Positions 34,039 to 43,445 are shown, counted from the stretch's first letter. The stretch is DNA of 64,000 nt from Caldilineaceae bacterium (GCA_022827195.1 JAJDTL010000034.1:1-64000), one strand, 5' to 3'. The notes: generated by a model from the sequence alone, not told the origin. Made by a program: numbers and translations.

Positions 34039-35580
34039 CTATTCATCCTGAACGACTATCTCTCCTCGTGCGGAAGCTGAACGCCTGAAGGTTTCTTTCA
34101 GTTGCTGGTACAGTTCCAGAAAAATAGGATACTGCCTCTCATAGATTTCACTGTCTGTCGTGTAATTCATCTCTTGGTCTGATGTAACCATCCTCTCTAC
34201 AGCATCTTCCAGCGATGGATAGATCCCCAAGGCTTTACCGCACAGGATGACATTTCCGAGGCTGGCCGAATCCGGCACGCTCATCGTTACAATCGGTTTC
34301 CTCAAAACCTTTCCTAGTATGCTAAGCCAGACAGGACTCTTCAGCCCGCCGCCCACTGCTCTGATCTGGTCAACTTCGATACCAAGCGATTCGATCGTTT
34401 CCAAATTGTGCCGCAAAGCAAAAGATACCCCCTCCATCACCGCCTTGATAAAGTGGGCCTTTTCCGAGGCCAGATTGATGCCGAAAAAGAGGCCCCGCGC
34501 AGAAGAGTCCCAATAGGGTGTGCGTTCGCCATTCAGATAGGGCAAAAAAATCAGGCCGTCGCAACCGTCAGGGATCTCCTGAGCCATCCGATTGTACTGT
34601 TCAAAGATGTCGCGGGAGCTGAGAGAAGCGTCGCCTTTGTCAAAGGCATTCTTAAACCAGTGGAGCGATGCGCCCGCGGTCTGCATCATGCCCACGGCAG
34701 TCCACCTGTCGCGCACACAGTGGCACCAACAGGCGGTCCTGTTCTGTGGATCGACCAGCGGCCTGTCTGAGCAGACGCCAATCCCGCCCGCTGTGCCGAT
34801 GACCAGAGCGACCTGTCCGGAGTCGATCACGCCCGCGCCCAAACCACAGGCCGCGCCGTCTGCACTCCCGTTGGCAACCGGCGTGCCTTCCTTTATGCCG
34901 CTGAGTTCCGACGCCTCACGTGTAACCTGCCCGATAATCTCGTCCGAAGGGCCTACGCGGGGGAAAAGTGGTCCGGGAAGACCGAAATAATTGAACATTT
35001 CGTCAGACCATCTTCTCTTTTCAACATCGAATAACAACGTGCCGCTGGCTTCCGAATAATCGGTAACCATCTGCCCGGTCAGCTTGAACTTGATATAGTC
35101 CTTGGCAACCAGTATTCGCGTCGTTTTACGCCACACATCCGGTTGATTTTCCTTGACCCATTTGGCCTGGGGAGCCATGTAGGTCGTGGTGGCAAAGTTT
35201 TTCGTCTCCTCAAAGACCAGGTTCTTCGAGTCAGCGTCCCCATTGATCGTTTCAACAATGTCGTTTGACCGCTGGTCCATCCACGTAATGGCCGGACCAA
35301 GGATCCGGTCGTCCTTGTCCAGGTAGACCTGGGTATGCATCTGCCCACAAATGCCAATACCTGCAATCTGACCGAACTCGGTCGGGTATCTGTTCTTAAG
35401 ACTCCGACAAGCGGTCACAAAACCTGTCCACCAGCACTCCGGGTCTTGCTCTGCATACCCCGGCTTGGGTGAAAGAATTGGGTATTCGCAAGATTCAGAA
35501 CCTACAATCCTTCCCGTCTCAGTCAGCAGGGCAACTTTCAGACTGGTTGTGCCAAGGTCGACGCTCAGGAATCCGTTCAT
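34039..35580 (-). CDS. FGGY-family carbohydrate kinase (xylulokinase-like)
   Basis: 513 residues. The start MNGFLSVDLGTTSLKVALL at 35580 is chosen because the phosphate-1 motif of the FGGY family begins the fold there. Other signatures are TWMDQRSND, the GSADGAACGLGAGV glycine loop, NGERTPYWDSSARGLFFG and AVGGGLKSPVWLSIL. The family phosphorylates pentuloses, hexuloses or polyols; it looks closest to xylulokinase, but the substrate is not certain. It ends the long minus-strand sugar-use run and lies 19 bp after a class II aldolase gene, the classic kinase-aldolase pair of the fuculose and ribulose pathways. Confidence 0.9.
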   Translation of the reverse strand: MNGFLSVDLGTTSLKVALLTETGRIVGSESCEYPILSPKPGYAEQDPECWWTGFVTACRSLKNRYPTEFGQIAGIGICGQMHTQVYLDKDDRILGPAITWMDQRSNDIVETINGDADSKNLVFEETKNFATTTYMAPQAKWVKENQPDVWRKTTRILVAKDYIKFKLTGQMVTDYSEASGTLLFDVEKRRWSDEMFNYFGLPGPLFPRVGPSDEIIGQVTREASELSGIKEGTPVANGSADGAACGLGAGVIDSGQVALVIGTAGGIGVCSDRPLVDPQNRTACWCHCVRDRWTAVGMMQTAGASLHWFKNAFDKGDASLSSRDIFEQYNRMAQEIPDGCDGLIFLPYLNGERTPYWDSSARGLFFGINLASEKAHFIKAVMEGVSFALRHNLETIESLGIEVDQIRAVGGGLKSPVWLSILGKVLRKPIVTMSVPDSASLGNVILCGKALGIYPSLEDAVERMVTSDQEMNYTTDSEIYERQYPIFLELYQQLKETFRRSASARGEIVVQDE

Positions 35581-35599
35581 GCCATCTGCCTGGATTGGA

Positions 35600-36259
35600 C
35601 TAGGTCCGCTCTTTCGTGGTGAAGGCGGCATAGGTGTTGACTGCATCTTGCAGCTGCTGCTGCGTAATTATGATCGGTTCACCGATCTGCAGCGCCTGGT
35701 AGTAGACCCGCGCGGCAACTTCCGCCTTAAAGGCGTTGTCGAACGAGTCTTCAGCATTCTCACCAATTGCGACCACACCGTGGTTCCGCAGCAGCACGGC
35801 TTTCAAGTTCGGGCGCTGCTTGAACAGGTTAACTGTCACCTCGCCGCCGGCTGCGCTGCCCGGTGTGGCCCAAGGCGCCACCGGGATGGGCGCACCGCAC
35901 CCCATTGCCTCCAAATTGATCAGCGCGATATCCTTTCCTGCTACGGCAAAGGTCATGGCAAAAGGCGAATGTGTATGGCAAATCGCCCCTACTTCGGGCA
36001 AATTGCGCATTATCGTCGTGTGCATCGGCGTTTCAGACGATGCTTTGCAGGGGCCGTCGATGTGTCCGCCGTCGAGGTCGACGATGGCGATCTCTTCCGG
36101 TTTCAGCTGCTTATACTTAATTCCGCTGGGGGTGATCGCAACATGACCATCCGGCGTACGCATGCTCAAATTACCTTCCGAGATCCGAAGCAGCCCTTCG
36201 TCCATAGCCTTTTTGACGGCAGCAAAGAGCTCCTCTCTAGCTTCCTGATAGTTCGTCAT
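35600..36259 (-). CDS. Class II aldolase/epimerase (L-fuculose-phosphate aldolase-like)
   Basis: 219 residues. Zinc ligands are the two His of CHTHSPF and the later His of LLRNHGVVAIG, and the catalytic Glu is in SSETPMHT. The N-terminal SEGNLSMRT and AITPSGIKY are family motifs for substrate phosphate binding. It cleaves or epimerises ketose-1-phosphates. With the neighbouring FGGY kinase it makes a minimal sugar-splitting pathway: kinase product to aldolase product (DHAP plus an aldehyde). Position in the operon is downstream of the eroded dehydrogenase genes and upstream of the kinase. Confidence 0.9.
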   Translation of the reverse strand: MTNYQEAREELFAAVKKAMDEGLLRISEGNLSMRTPDGHVAITPSGIKYKQLKPEEIAIVDLDGGHIDGPCKASSETPMHTTIMRNLPEVGAICHTHSPFAMTFAVAGKDIALINLEAMGCGAPIPVAPWATPGSAAGGEVTVNLFKQRPNLKAVLLRNHGVVAIGENAEDSFDNAFKAEVAARVYYQALQIGEPIIITQQQLQDAVNTYAAFTTKERT

Positions 36260-36337
36260 GGCATTGCCTCCGCCTAAGGGAAAGTTCTGGAATGTGCGTT
36301 GACCGGCAGACGATTCAAATCGACTCTTGCCGACACT

Positions 36338-36496
36338 TCAACTCGGACATCTACCCTGGACGTCCACCTTTTCGCCGGCCGCCCCCATGTTCGGTTCGCC
36401 CGCCTGCACCGTCTCGTCTTCATTCTTCAGCCAGCGCAGAAAAACCCCTTCGTTCTGCGCCATCCCAAATGCGGGCATGATCACCTCTTCGGGCAT
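36338..36496 (-). pseudogene. Truncated E2 (lipoyl domain remnant) of an alpha-ketoacid dehydrogenase
   Basis: 52 residues starting MPEEVIMPAFGMAQNEG, then RWLKNEDETVQAGEP, a clear N-terminal half of a lipoyl domain. The lysine strand that should read like VETDKV is here AAGEKV, followed by a stop after ~10 residues. Normal E2 proteins are ~400 residues, so the peripheral-subunit and catalytic domains are gone. The start follows the E1-beta stop by one base (TGAAATG), the position expected for E2. It probably makes no functional protein. Confidence 0.75.
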
Positions 36497-36497
36497 T

Positions 36498-37532
36498 TCA
36501 AGCCTTCCCGCACATGGCCTTGGCCGTCTCGACAACGTAGTCGGCATTGGGGATCGTCAAGTCCTCCATCGCGGGCGAGAACGGTACCGGCACGTCCATG
36601 GCGCCGATCCGCTTTACCGGGGCGTCCAGATAGTAGAAGGCGCCGTCGGCGATGACCGAGGCGATTTCACCGGTGACGCCGTACCTCCGGTAACCCTCGT
36701 CGACCACAAGCGCCCGGCTGGTCCTTCGGGCGGACTGAATCAGTGTTTCAGTGTCCAGAGGGGACGTTGTGCGGGGATCGATCAGTTCTGCGCTGATGCC
36801 GGCCGCGGCCAGCCTATCGGCCGCTTCCAGAGCTGCGTACACCATTGAACTGGTCGCGACAATTGTGATGTCGTCGCCTGTTCGCTTGACGTCCGCTTGG
36901 CCCAGGGGCAGGGTATACTCCTCCTCCGGCACCGGCCCGCTCTGGCTAAAGAGCGCCCTGTCTTCGAATATCACGACCGGATTTTCGTCGCGAATGGCGC
37001 TCTTCATCAGCCCTTTGGCGTCATATGGCGTGGCGGGTATCGCTACCTTCAGGCCGGGAATGTGGCTGAAGAGCGCATGCAGAGACTGGCTGTGCTGGGC
37101 GGCAGTGTTGCTACCGGCCCCCAGGGTCGTCCGCATCACCATCGGCACCGTCAGCTTGCCGCCGGACATGTAGTGGGTCTTGGCCGCCTGGTTGATCATC
37201 TGGTCCATCACCAGGGTGGCAAAGTCGCAAAACATGATGTCCACAATCGGCCGCATACCGGTCATGGCCGCGCCCACACCGATGCCGGCAATGCCCGCCT
37301 CCGAAATCGGCGAATCGACAACCCGTTCCGGGCCGAACTTCTCGAACAGGCCGACGAACACCTTGAATACCGAGCCGGCCACGGCAATATCCTCACCGAT
37401 GGCGAAGACGCTCTCGTCGCGGGCCATCTCCTCGGAAACCGCTTCGTGAATGGCCTGACTGAAGGTGATCTGACGTACCCCCGGCGCGTGGATTGCCGGG
37501 CTGCAACGGATTCCGTTCTCAAGCGTAGACAT
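36498..37532 (-). CDS. Alpha-ketoacid dehydrogenase E1 component, beta subunit
   Basis: 344 residues, full length. The start at 37532 (MSTLENGIRCSP) overlaps the stop of the E1-alpha remnant and has GGAGCAGC upstream. Signatures are ITFSQAIHEAVSEEMARDE, SPISEAGIAGIGVGAAMTGM, EFxD-like DIMFCDFATLVMDQ, the transketolase C-terminal domain (IVATSSMVYAALEAAD) and LIDPRTTSPLDTETL. The beta subunit alone cannot catalyse the reaction because the ThDP-binding alpha subunit next to it is internally deleted. It may be a gene on the way to loss, or it may pair with an alpha subunit encoded elsewhere. Confidence 0.9.
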   Translation of the reverse strand: MSTLENGIRCSPAIHAPGVRQITFSQAIHEAVSEEMARDESVFAIGEDIAVAGSVFKVFVGLFEKFGPERVVDSPISEAGIAGIGVGAAMTGMRPIVDIMFCDFATLVMDQMINQAAKTHYMSGGKLTVPMVMRTTLGAGSNTAAQHSQSLHALFSHIPGLKVAIPATPYDAKGLMKSAIRDENPVVIFEDRALFSQSGPVPEEEYTLPLGQADVKRTGDDITIVATSSMVYAALEAADRLAAAGISAELIDPRTTSPLDTETLIQSARRTSRALVVDEGYRRYGVTGEIASVIADGAFYYLDAPVKRIGAMDVPVPFSPAMEDLTIPNADYVVETAKAMCGKA

Positions 37533-37809
37533 GCTGCTCCACCTTGCTTTCACTGGGAAATGGCGCCCCGAGGGCGAAGGCCACCGCGTCGTCAACTGCC
37601 GCCTTTACATCTTGCTGAATGCGTTCGGAGACACCCTTGTCCGCCTGCTTGCTTTCTACCAGCCAGTCCTCGAGAAGCTTCACCGGATTCCGCCTGGCCC
37701 GCTCCGCCTCCGCGTAGGTGCGAAACCTGATCATCTGCTCATACGCATGGAGCCAGCGCTCAGCATCAAGCCCGGTTTCACTTGGATACGTGTCGTTCGT
37801 TTCGTTCAT
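37519..37809 (-). pseudogene. Internally deleted E1 component, alpha subunit
   Basis: 96 residues from ATG 37809 (GGAGTGAGG upstream). Residues ~1-31 (to LHAYEQMIRFR) are the normal N-terminus of an E1-alpha. From TYAEAERARRNPVKLLEDWL to the end (AAVDDAVAFALGAPFP, VEQHVYA) is the normal C-terminus. The ~220-residue middle with the ThDP/Mg site (GDGxxN) is missing, and the junction stays in frame. Full-length relatives are ~330 residues. Start, stop and overlap with E1-beta are intact, so it is a deletion relic, or an assembly collapse in a metagenome bin. Confidence 0.8.
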
Positions 37810-37889
37810 AGCCTCACTCCATGGCGACACATTCAGCGGTTATCGTCTTGCTCTACTCTTCCTTTCAATCTTCGACGATTGCGATTTCG

Positions 37890-39839
37890 TCAGTGGGATT
37901 CGTGCCGGCCCTGCCAAATCTGTCCATCGCTCGTCACCACAAAAACCTCCTCTCCACTTTGTCCTAAAGCGGCCAGCGAGTGTCCATCCACGCCGCTCTC
38001 AACCGGTTCCCATTCACCCCCTCCGACAGAGACAACGAGTCGATCGGTCAGGGACATCAAGGTCCGGCCGCCTATAGGCAACAGGCCGGTGATCGGCGCA
38101 TCCGGCGTAGTGACCCGCTGGCGCTGCCACCCGCTCGCCGTCGAACGGTATAGGTCGACGCCCAGGCCAATCAGGGCTTCGCGACCAGCCCCGTCCAGGA
38201 AGGTAAGCTGCGGGGCAACCGGCCTCGACTGCCGGCTGAACCAGTTCGACCAGCTCTGCCCGTCATCTTCAGACCGCCACAACGTGATCGTGCCGCTCCC
38301 GGCGGCCGAACCGCTGGCCATCGCCCAGACGGCTGCAAGCAGGACCTCTTCTCGCGCAAACAGCCCCAGCATCTGGCTTCCGGCAAAGGGCGGTGTGACG
38401 GCCTGCCAGTTCCCGCCGGTTCCTGGCGAATCGTTTCCCGAGGAAGCGTCCAGGGCGCCACGCCACAGCCGGCTATCATGACTCCCTGCCCAGACCGCCA
38501 TCTTCGTGACGGCCAGGCCGGTTATCGCCGTCCCGGAGGTCAATACGGACTGCCAGGAGGCTCCCTTATCGACTGAGGTCGCCACTCCTGTTTCCGAACT
38601 GAGCCAGATCCGGCTCCCATTGGCTGTCAACGCCAGGACCGGGGTTTCGGTCCAGACCGGCCGCCAACAACCGGCTTCTGTGGAATCAGGTGTTCCGGTG
38701 CAACGGTTGGAGCACCAAACGCCCTCTTCCGGTCCGCCAACCAGCCACAGATCAGAGGCCGGAATGAAGAACCAGACAAAGCGTCGCGCCGACAGTCCTG
38801 ACATAAACTGCCAAGACCGGCCATCATCAGCAGACCGGTGGAGACCATCGGCCAAGCCGGCATAGAGGCTACTTCCAACGGCATTCAAACTCAAAACGGA
38901 TGATGAGACCTGCTCTGATGCGGTCGAAAGCACCTCCGCTGGAAGACTGCCCGAAAAGTCTGGCGTAGCCTCTTCAAGCGATTGGATGCCATCCTTCCCA
39001 ACCCCTCCCCCAACACCGCGGGAGAGGCCGTTCCTCTTCAAATCTGCATTGGGCCTGAGTTCTTTGCCTTCAATACGAAAGATACCCCCGGCTGTGCCGA
39101 CCAATAGAGATCCCTGCGGCGTAATCACTAAAGACGTGATCGCCTCGAAGCCGGCTGCTGCCAGGTGATAGGAGCGGCCCGCATCGGTTGACACCAGGAG
39201 TTCTCCGCCTTCACAACCGGCAAAAACCTTTTGGTCAGTTGCAAAATCCGGACTGACAGCCGCCACTGAGGGTTGCCAGACAGCATCGCACAGGTCGGCC
39301 CGCCGCCAGGCCCGGCCGCCATTCGGGGACTGGTAGAGCCCTCCTTCTGAAACGGCGAAGGCGTATTCGTATCTATCCCAGACCGGGGCCGCGGCCAGGT
39401 CAAAAATCGCGTAACTGCGCAGTCCAAAGTTGGATAGCTGCCAGTGGCGGCCGCCATCATCGGAGCGCAAAATGCCGTCCCCGTCCGTTCCGGCCAGCAG
39501 GACCCGGTCCCGCTGAAAATTCGGCGAAGCTGCCAAGCTGATGACCGGGGCCTCTGCCTGCTCAGCCCAACAACGGCTCCACGCCTGGTCGCCCTCGACC
39601 GAGCGCACAAGGCCGGCCGGCAGCCCGGCAGCCCAAACGGAATCCCCGGCGGTCAGGACCGTGTTGACCCACCAGAACGGAACGCCCCGCATCACAGCCC
39701 GCCATTCCGAGCCGTCAAAATGGAAAATACCGGCCGGTGAGGCCAGCCACAGCCAGTCGTCTTTGCCCGCAATCTTCAGGACGGTTCCTCCGCCGGCAAT
39801 TCGACCTGAAGGCCGCAGATCAAGGCTCATAGCTGACAT
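37890..39839 (-). CDS. BNR/Asp-box beta-propeller protein
   Basis: 649 residues, no signal peptide. At least six Asp-box motifs (S-x-D-x-G-x-x-W type) are visible: SDDGGRHW, SPNGGRAW, STDAGRSY, SADDGRSW, SVDKGASW, SEDDGQSW. They indicate one or two sialidase/YCF48-like propellers. The ATG (39839 or 39830) lies inside the last codons of the GroEL-like gene, a 20-bp overlap that couples their translation. Asp-box propellers can be assembly factors, as with YCF48, or glycan-binding. The tie to a chaperonin-like protein suggests assembly, but this is inference. Confidence 0.85.
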   Translation of the reverse strand: MSAMSLDLRPSGRIAGGGTVLKIAGKDDWLWLASPAGIFHFDGSEWRAVMRGVPFWWVNTVLTAGDSVWAAGLPAGLVRSVEGDQAWSRCWAEQAEAPVISLAASPNFQRDRVLLAGTDGDGILRSDDGGRHWQLSNFGLRSYAIFDLAAAPVWDRYEYAFAVSEGGLYQSPNGGRAWRRADLCDAVWQPSVAAVSPDFATDQKVFAGCEGGELLVSTDAGRSYHLAAAGFEAITSLVITPQGSLLVGTAGGIFRIEGKELRPNADLKRNGLSRGVGGGVGKDGIQSLEEATPDFSGSLPAEVLSTASEQVSSSVLSLNAVGSSLYAGLADGLHRSADDGRSWQFMSGLSARRFVWFFIPASDLWLVGGPEEGVWCSNRCTGTPDSTEAGCWRPVWTETPVLALTANGSRIWLSSETGVATSVDKGASWQSVLTSGTAITGLAVTKMAVWAGSHDSRLWRGALDASSGNDSPGTGGNWQAVTPPFAGSQMLGLFAREEVLLAAVWAMASGSAAGSGTITLWRSEDDGQSWSNWFSRQSRPVAPQLTFLDGAGREALIGLGVDLYRSTASGWQRQRVTTPDAPITGLLPIGGRTLMSLTDRLVVSVGGGEWEPVESGVDGHSLAALGQSGEEVFVVTSDGQIWQGRHESH

Positions 39840-41475
39840 TGGTTACCGGTCTCTTCTTCAGGACAGTGACATCCACACTTAACGCCATCATCGCGCCGCT
39901 GGCGGCCGTCTTGAGCACCTGCCTGGCAATTCCGGCTGCATCCATCACCCCTGCCGTCCGCGCAGAGCAGATATCTTCCCGCTCAACATCGTAAACGTAC
40001 CCTTCACCCGCCTCCAGCGCCTGCTCGAGGATGACCCCCGGAGCCTTCACGCTCGATCCGTCCGTCCCGGAACCGGCGCTGCCTTGGGCATTCCTTATGA
40101 TCTGGAAAAACGGCGCCGGCAGAGCATTCTTCACCGCGATCATGCCCAGTTGCTCATCAGGACTGGCCGCCCGGTCAGGGTCGATGCGGGCCGCCGCCCG
40201 CGCGTAGGCAATTCCGCCGCCCGGCAGGACCCCCTCGGCCATTGTTGCTGCCAGAACCCTGATCCCCTGTTCCGCTTTCTGGCGCAGCACATCACGTTCC
40301 GCCTTCGTCGGGGCGCCAACCTTGAGCAGCCCGGCGCTCCCCGATAGGCGCGTCAGCCGCTTCTGCAGCTCGTCACGGTCGTCGTCATCAGCCGGCAAAC
40401 TATCGAGCCGGCCCTGCCAGGCCGATATCCGCTCCCGCAGCGCGCGCTCGTCGCCCCCGCCGTCAACCACGAACAGGGCCTCCTTGTCGACCTCGATACG
40501 ACCGGCCCGGCCAAGATCCTCCGCTTTGACCGACTCCAGCGGGCGCCCGACGTCCTCACCCAAGAGGGTTGCCCCGGCCAACAGGGCCAGATCGTCCAGC
40601 TCGCGATGCCCCGTTTCTCCCCCGATGTTGAGGGCCGCAGCCGTCACTTTCAATTCGCTCTTGGGGTCCAGGTGTGCTGCAACCAGCCCGTTAACAGCCT
40701 CGCCGCTGATCTGGTGCGCCACCAGCAGTAGACGGGGCGGCTCCTGCCTGGCTGCAACGTCAAGCAGCGGGCCCAGCGCGTCCGCGTCCTGTAAATGTCC
40801 GGCGTAGAGGGCAATCGAGCACTCCTTTTGAATCGCCTGCCCGCGTGTCGGCGCGGTAATGAGATAGGGAGAAATGATCCGGCCCCGCCAGCGCCCGCCT
40901 TCATAGTAGACCCGCTCCAGGAAGGAAGCCACATAGTTTTCAACCGTGATGTAGGCGTGTGGGCCCAGCAGGTCAAACATCTCGCCCAATACCCAGGCCA
41001 AATCGGCGTTTCCGGTTACGGTCTGGGCAACCGCGGCCAAGTCCTCCTGCCCGCCTACCGGTTGGGCCATATTGCGCAACGCCGTTCCCGCCGCATCGGC
41101 AGCCTTGCGAATGCCCTCCTGGACAAGGACCGCCTCTGCCCCGGCCGTCACCATGCGCGTGGCTTCGTGCAAAATCGCCTTGGCCAGGACCGCCGCCGTC
41201 GCGCTGCCATCCCCCAGCTGCGTGTGAACGCGCCAGGTCATCTGCCGCAGCATCATCGCGCCCACATCCTGCCGCCGGTCCGGCAATGCAATAACGCGGC
41301 GCGCAACTGTCGCCGCGTCGTCCAGCAGTTCCGGCCGATCTTTCGTTTGTGATTGGTTGACGATGTGGCCTTGAGAGGGACCCAGCGTGATGGCCAGCAG
41401 ATCTGCCATCCGGTCAAATCCCTGCTTGAGATGGACGGCAGAATCGGGTTGGAAAATTACCTTGGGGATGGGCAT
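39820..41475 (-). CDS. Divergent GroEL-like chaperonin paralogue
   Basis: 551 residues, GroEL length. Kept motifs are LGPSQGHIV (~31-39), LGDGSATAAVLAKAI (~87-101, Asp89 matching GroEL Asp87), KVGAPTKAE and EGVLPGGGIAYARA (~414). The end differs, with no Gly-Gly-Met tail (it is VTNVSYEP). In an ungapped alignment of KVGAxT to EGV, the position of GroEL's ATP-hydrolysing Asp398 is Gln403. The apical region (~190-375) is diverged. No groES is adjacent. It is followed by an overlapping propeller gene. Probably a specialised, perhaps non-hydrolysing, chaperonin; the family is certain, the role is not. Confidence 0.88.
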   Translation of the reverse strand: MPIPKVIFQPDSAVHLKQGFDRMADLLAITLGPSQGHIVNQSQTKDRPELLDDAATVARRVIALPDRRQDVGAMMLRQMTWRVHTQLGDGSATAAVLAKAILHEATRMVTAGAEAVLVQEGIRKAADAAGTALRNMAQPVGGQEDLAAVAQTVTGNADLAWVLGEMFDLLGPHAYITVENYVASFLERVYYEGGRWRGRIISPYLITAPTRGQAIQKECSIALYAGHLQDADALGPLLDVAARQEPPRLLLVAHQISGEAVNGLVAAHLDPKSELKVTAAALNIGGETGHRELDDLALLAGATLLGEDVGRPLESVKAEDLGRAGRIEVDKEALFVVDGGGDERALRERISAWQGRLDSLPADDDDRDELQKRLTRLSGSAGLLKVGAPTKAERDVLRQKAEQGIRVLAATMAEGVLPGGGIAYARAAARIDPDRAASPDEQLGMIAVKNALPAPFFQIIRNAQGSAGSGTDGSSVKAPGVILEQALEAGEGYVYDVEREDICSARTAGVMDAAGIARQVLKTAASGAMMALSVDVTVLKKRPVTNVSYEP

Positions 41476-41651
41476 CAGGATACGTTCGCGCCGCCGACTG
41501 CCGAAACGGGCTCAATCAGCCTCTCTGTGACGTTGGTACTGTGGCGCTGGTACTGTGACCCGGCCGGGCAAGATCGATTCAGACCCCATCCCGCTTTGCA
41601 CGTCTGGACCATGCGTCTTGAGATCGACATCGCCCGGCGCTGGTAAAGATG

Positions 41652-43445
41652 CTAGCGTTCGATAAGAACGAGGCTGTTTGCTTCCACCTGCTCAACGGTA
41701 GAGACGGCGCCATCCGGCCATCTGATCTCCAAAGCCTCGATCTGGCTTTCTGCCGGCAGGCCGAAATGGATCCGTGACGGGTCGCCCGACAGATAGCCGC
41801 TTGTCACCCTGATCCTGCGCTTGTATTCGCCGGTGCTGGTCCGCAGCGTGAGCGTGGCGCCAACAGCCTTTGTGTTCAGTGAGTCCGGCCAGTCCAGGTC
41901 CACCAGCAGCGCGTTTCCCTGACAGAGCTGGTTCTCGAATATCTGGGCGGGAGCCGCCAGATTGTTGATCACGATGTCGAGGTCGCCATCACCGTCCAGG
42001 TCGGCCATACTCATGCTGCGCCCGCCGTAGGTGCTGTTGAGCCCCCAACCGGGTTCCGCGACAAAGTTGCCCTGACCATCGTTGCGATAGACCTGGTTCT
42101 CTTCTACGAGTTCATCATTCGGCAGATGGCTGAAGATGTCGAGGGCTTGCATGCCGTTGACCACGTAGAGGTCAAGAAACCCGTCCTGGTCGAGATCGCC
42201 AAACTTGCTCGACCAGGTCCAGCCGGTCGCTTCGATCCCGCTCGACCCGGCCGTATTCACATAGTCGCCGTCACTGCCCGGCACCTGCAACACATTGGCC
42301 ATGTGCTGCGGATCGCCCTCAACCTCATGGTGGGGCATGTTGTCCATCACCGGTTGCCACTGGTCCATGATCTCGGGGGCATCTGAATAGGGAAGCATAT
42401 CGGCGGCGAAGATCTCCCAGCGGCCGTTATTGTTGATATCTCCGCTGTCAAAGCTCATTGTACTCATCGTCGTTGTGGCAAAGGGCTCCGCGGCCAGCCA
42501 GCCACCGTCGCCGGCCAGCCAGATATAGTCACGCGTGTCGAAATCGTTGCCCACCACAATATCGGTCCGGCCGTCCCCGTTCACGTCCGTCAGCTGCAGG
42601 GCCAGGGCCTGCGCCTCATCGGCCAGCCAGGCGCCTGCAAACGCGCCGCCATCATTGCTGTAAAGCCACACCCCGGCCCGGTCGGTCCTGGATTCTACCG
42701 CGCCGGTCCTGTACAGAAGGTTCTGCTTTTGCAGCGAGGCGTCGTAGGAAGCCGTAACCAAATCCAGGTCACCGTCCTGGTCCAGATCGGCCAGATCGAG
42801 GCTATAGGCAGAGGCCCGCAGCTCCGGCAGGTTTACTTGCTCAAAGCGTCCCGAGCCCGTATTGCGCCAGTGGAGAATGCGTCCATTACGCGCGGTTATG
42901 AACAGGTCCAACCAGCCATCGCCATCGATATCAACCGTTGTGATGGCGCGCGTGCTGTCTTCAAACAGGACTTCGGCTGAGAACTGCCAGTCGCCTTCGT
43001 TCCAGAAAATCCGGTTTGGACCGAATATGTTGCCCAGGATCAGGTCCAGGTCACCGTCGTTGTCCAAATCGTTGACGGCCAAACCGGAGCCATTGCTGAT
43101 AAAGAAGCCGATCCGCTCAACGTTCGATGCCGTTCGGTGAGGCAGATCATGCGCGACAAAGCCGTCGCTGCAGGCCGTAGCCGGTCGAAGGGCAGTGGCT
43201 TGCACCGATACCGCAACTGTACGCATATCTGCCTGGGTCGAGGCCGGGTCTGCCGCGGCTCCGGTTTCCTCCACTTGATCTGACGGAGCCGCCGTTTCCG
43301 CGCGACCCGCGGTATCCGGCGCGCCGGCCGGACTCTCCCCAGCCATCTCTTCCAGCTGGAATGTGCAGCCGCTGGCCAGGAGGAGCAAGACGAGGGGAAC
43401 AATGAGGGAATGCAGTTTCACAATTGACACGCTCCCGTTTACCAT
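41652..43445 (-). CDS. VCBS/FG-GAP repeat lipoprotein with ASPIC/UnbV C-terminus (CRTAC-like)
   Basis: 597 residues. The lipoprotein signal ends in LLASGC (~Cys27), followed by an acidic, Ala-rich linker. From ~110 there are repeated FG-GAP units with calcium loops: DLDNDGDLDLI, DIDGDGWLDLF, DLDQDGDLDLV, DVNGDGRTDIV, DLDQDGFLDLY, DLDGDGDLDIV. The end (RIRVTSGYLSGDPSRIHFGL, LEIRWPDG) is the ASPIC/UnbV domain. It is displayed outside the membrane, probably adhesive or glycan-binding. An alternative GTG start is at 43421. It lies between the sugar ABC permeases and the GroEL-like gene on the same strand. Confidence 0.9.
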   Translation of the reverse strand: MVNGSVSIVKLHSLIVPLVLLLLASGCTFQLEEMAGESPAGAPDTAGRAETAAPSDQVEETGAAADPASTQADMRTVAVSVQATALRPATACSDGFVAHDLPHRTASNVERIGFFISNGSGLAVNDLDNDGDLDLILGNIFGPNRIFWNEGDWQFSAEVLFEDSTRAITTVDIDGDGWLDLFITARNGRILHWRNTGSGRFEQVNLPELRASAYSLDLADLDQDGDLDLVTASYDASLQKQNLLYRTGAVESRTDRAGVWLYSNDGGAFAGAWLADEAQALALQLTDVNGDGRTDIVVGNDFDTRDYIWLAGDGGWLAAEPFATTTMSTMSFDSGDINNNGRWEIFAADMLPYSDAPEIMDQWQPVMDNMPHHEVEGDPQHMANVLQVPGSDGDYVNTAGSSGIEATGWTWSSKFGDLDQDGFLDLYVVNGMQALDIFSHLPNDELVEENQVYRNDGQGNFVAEPGWGLNSTYGGRSMSMADLDGDGDLDIVINNLAAPAQIFENQLCQGNALLVDLDWPDSLNTKAVGATLTLRTSTGEYKRRIRVTSGYLSGDPSRIHFGLPAESQIEALEIRWPDGAVSTVEQVEANSLVLIER

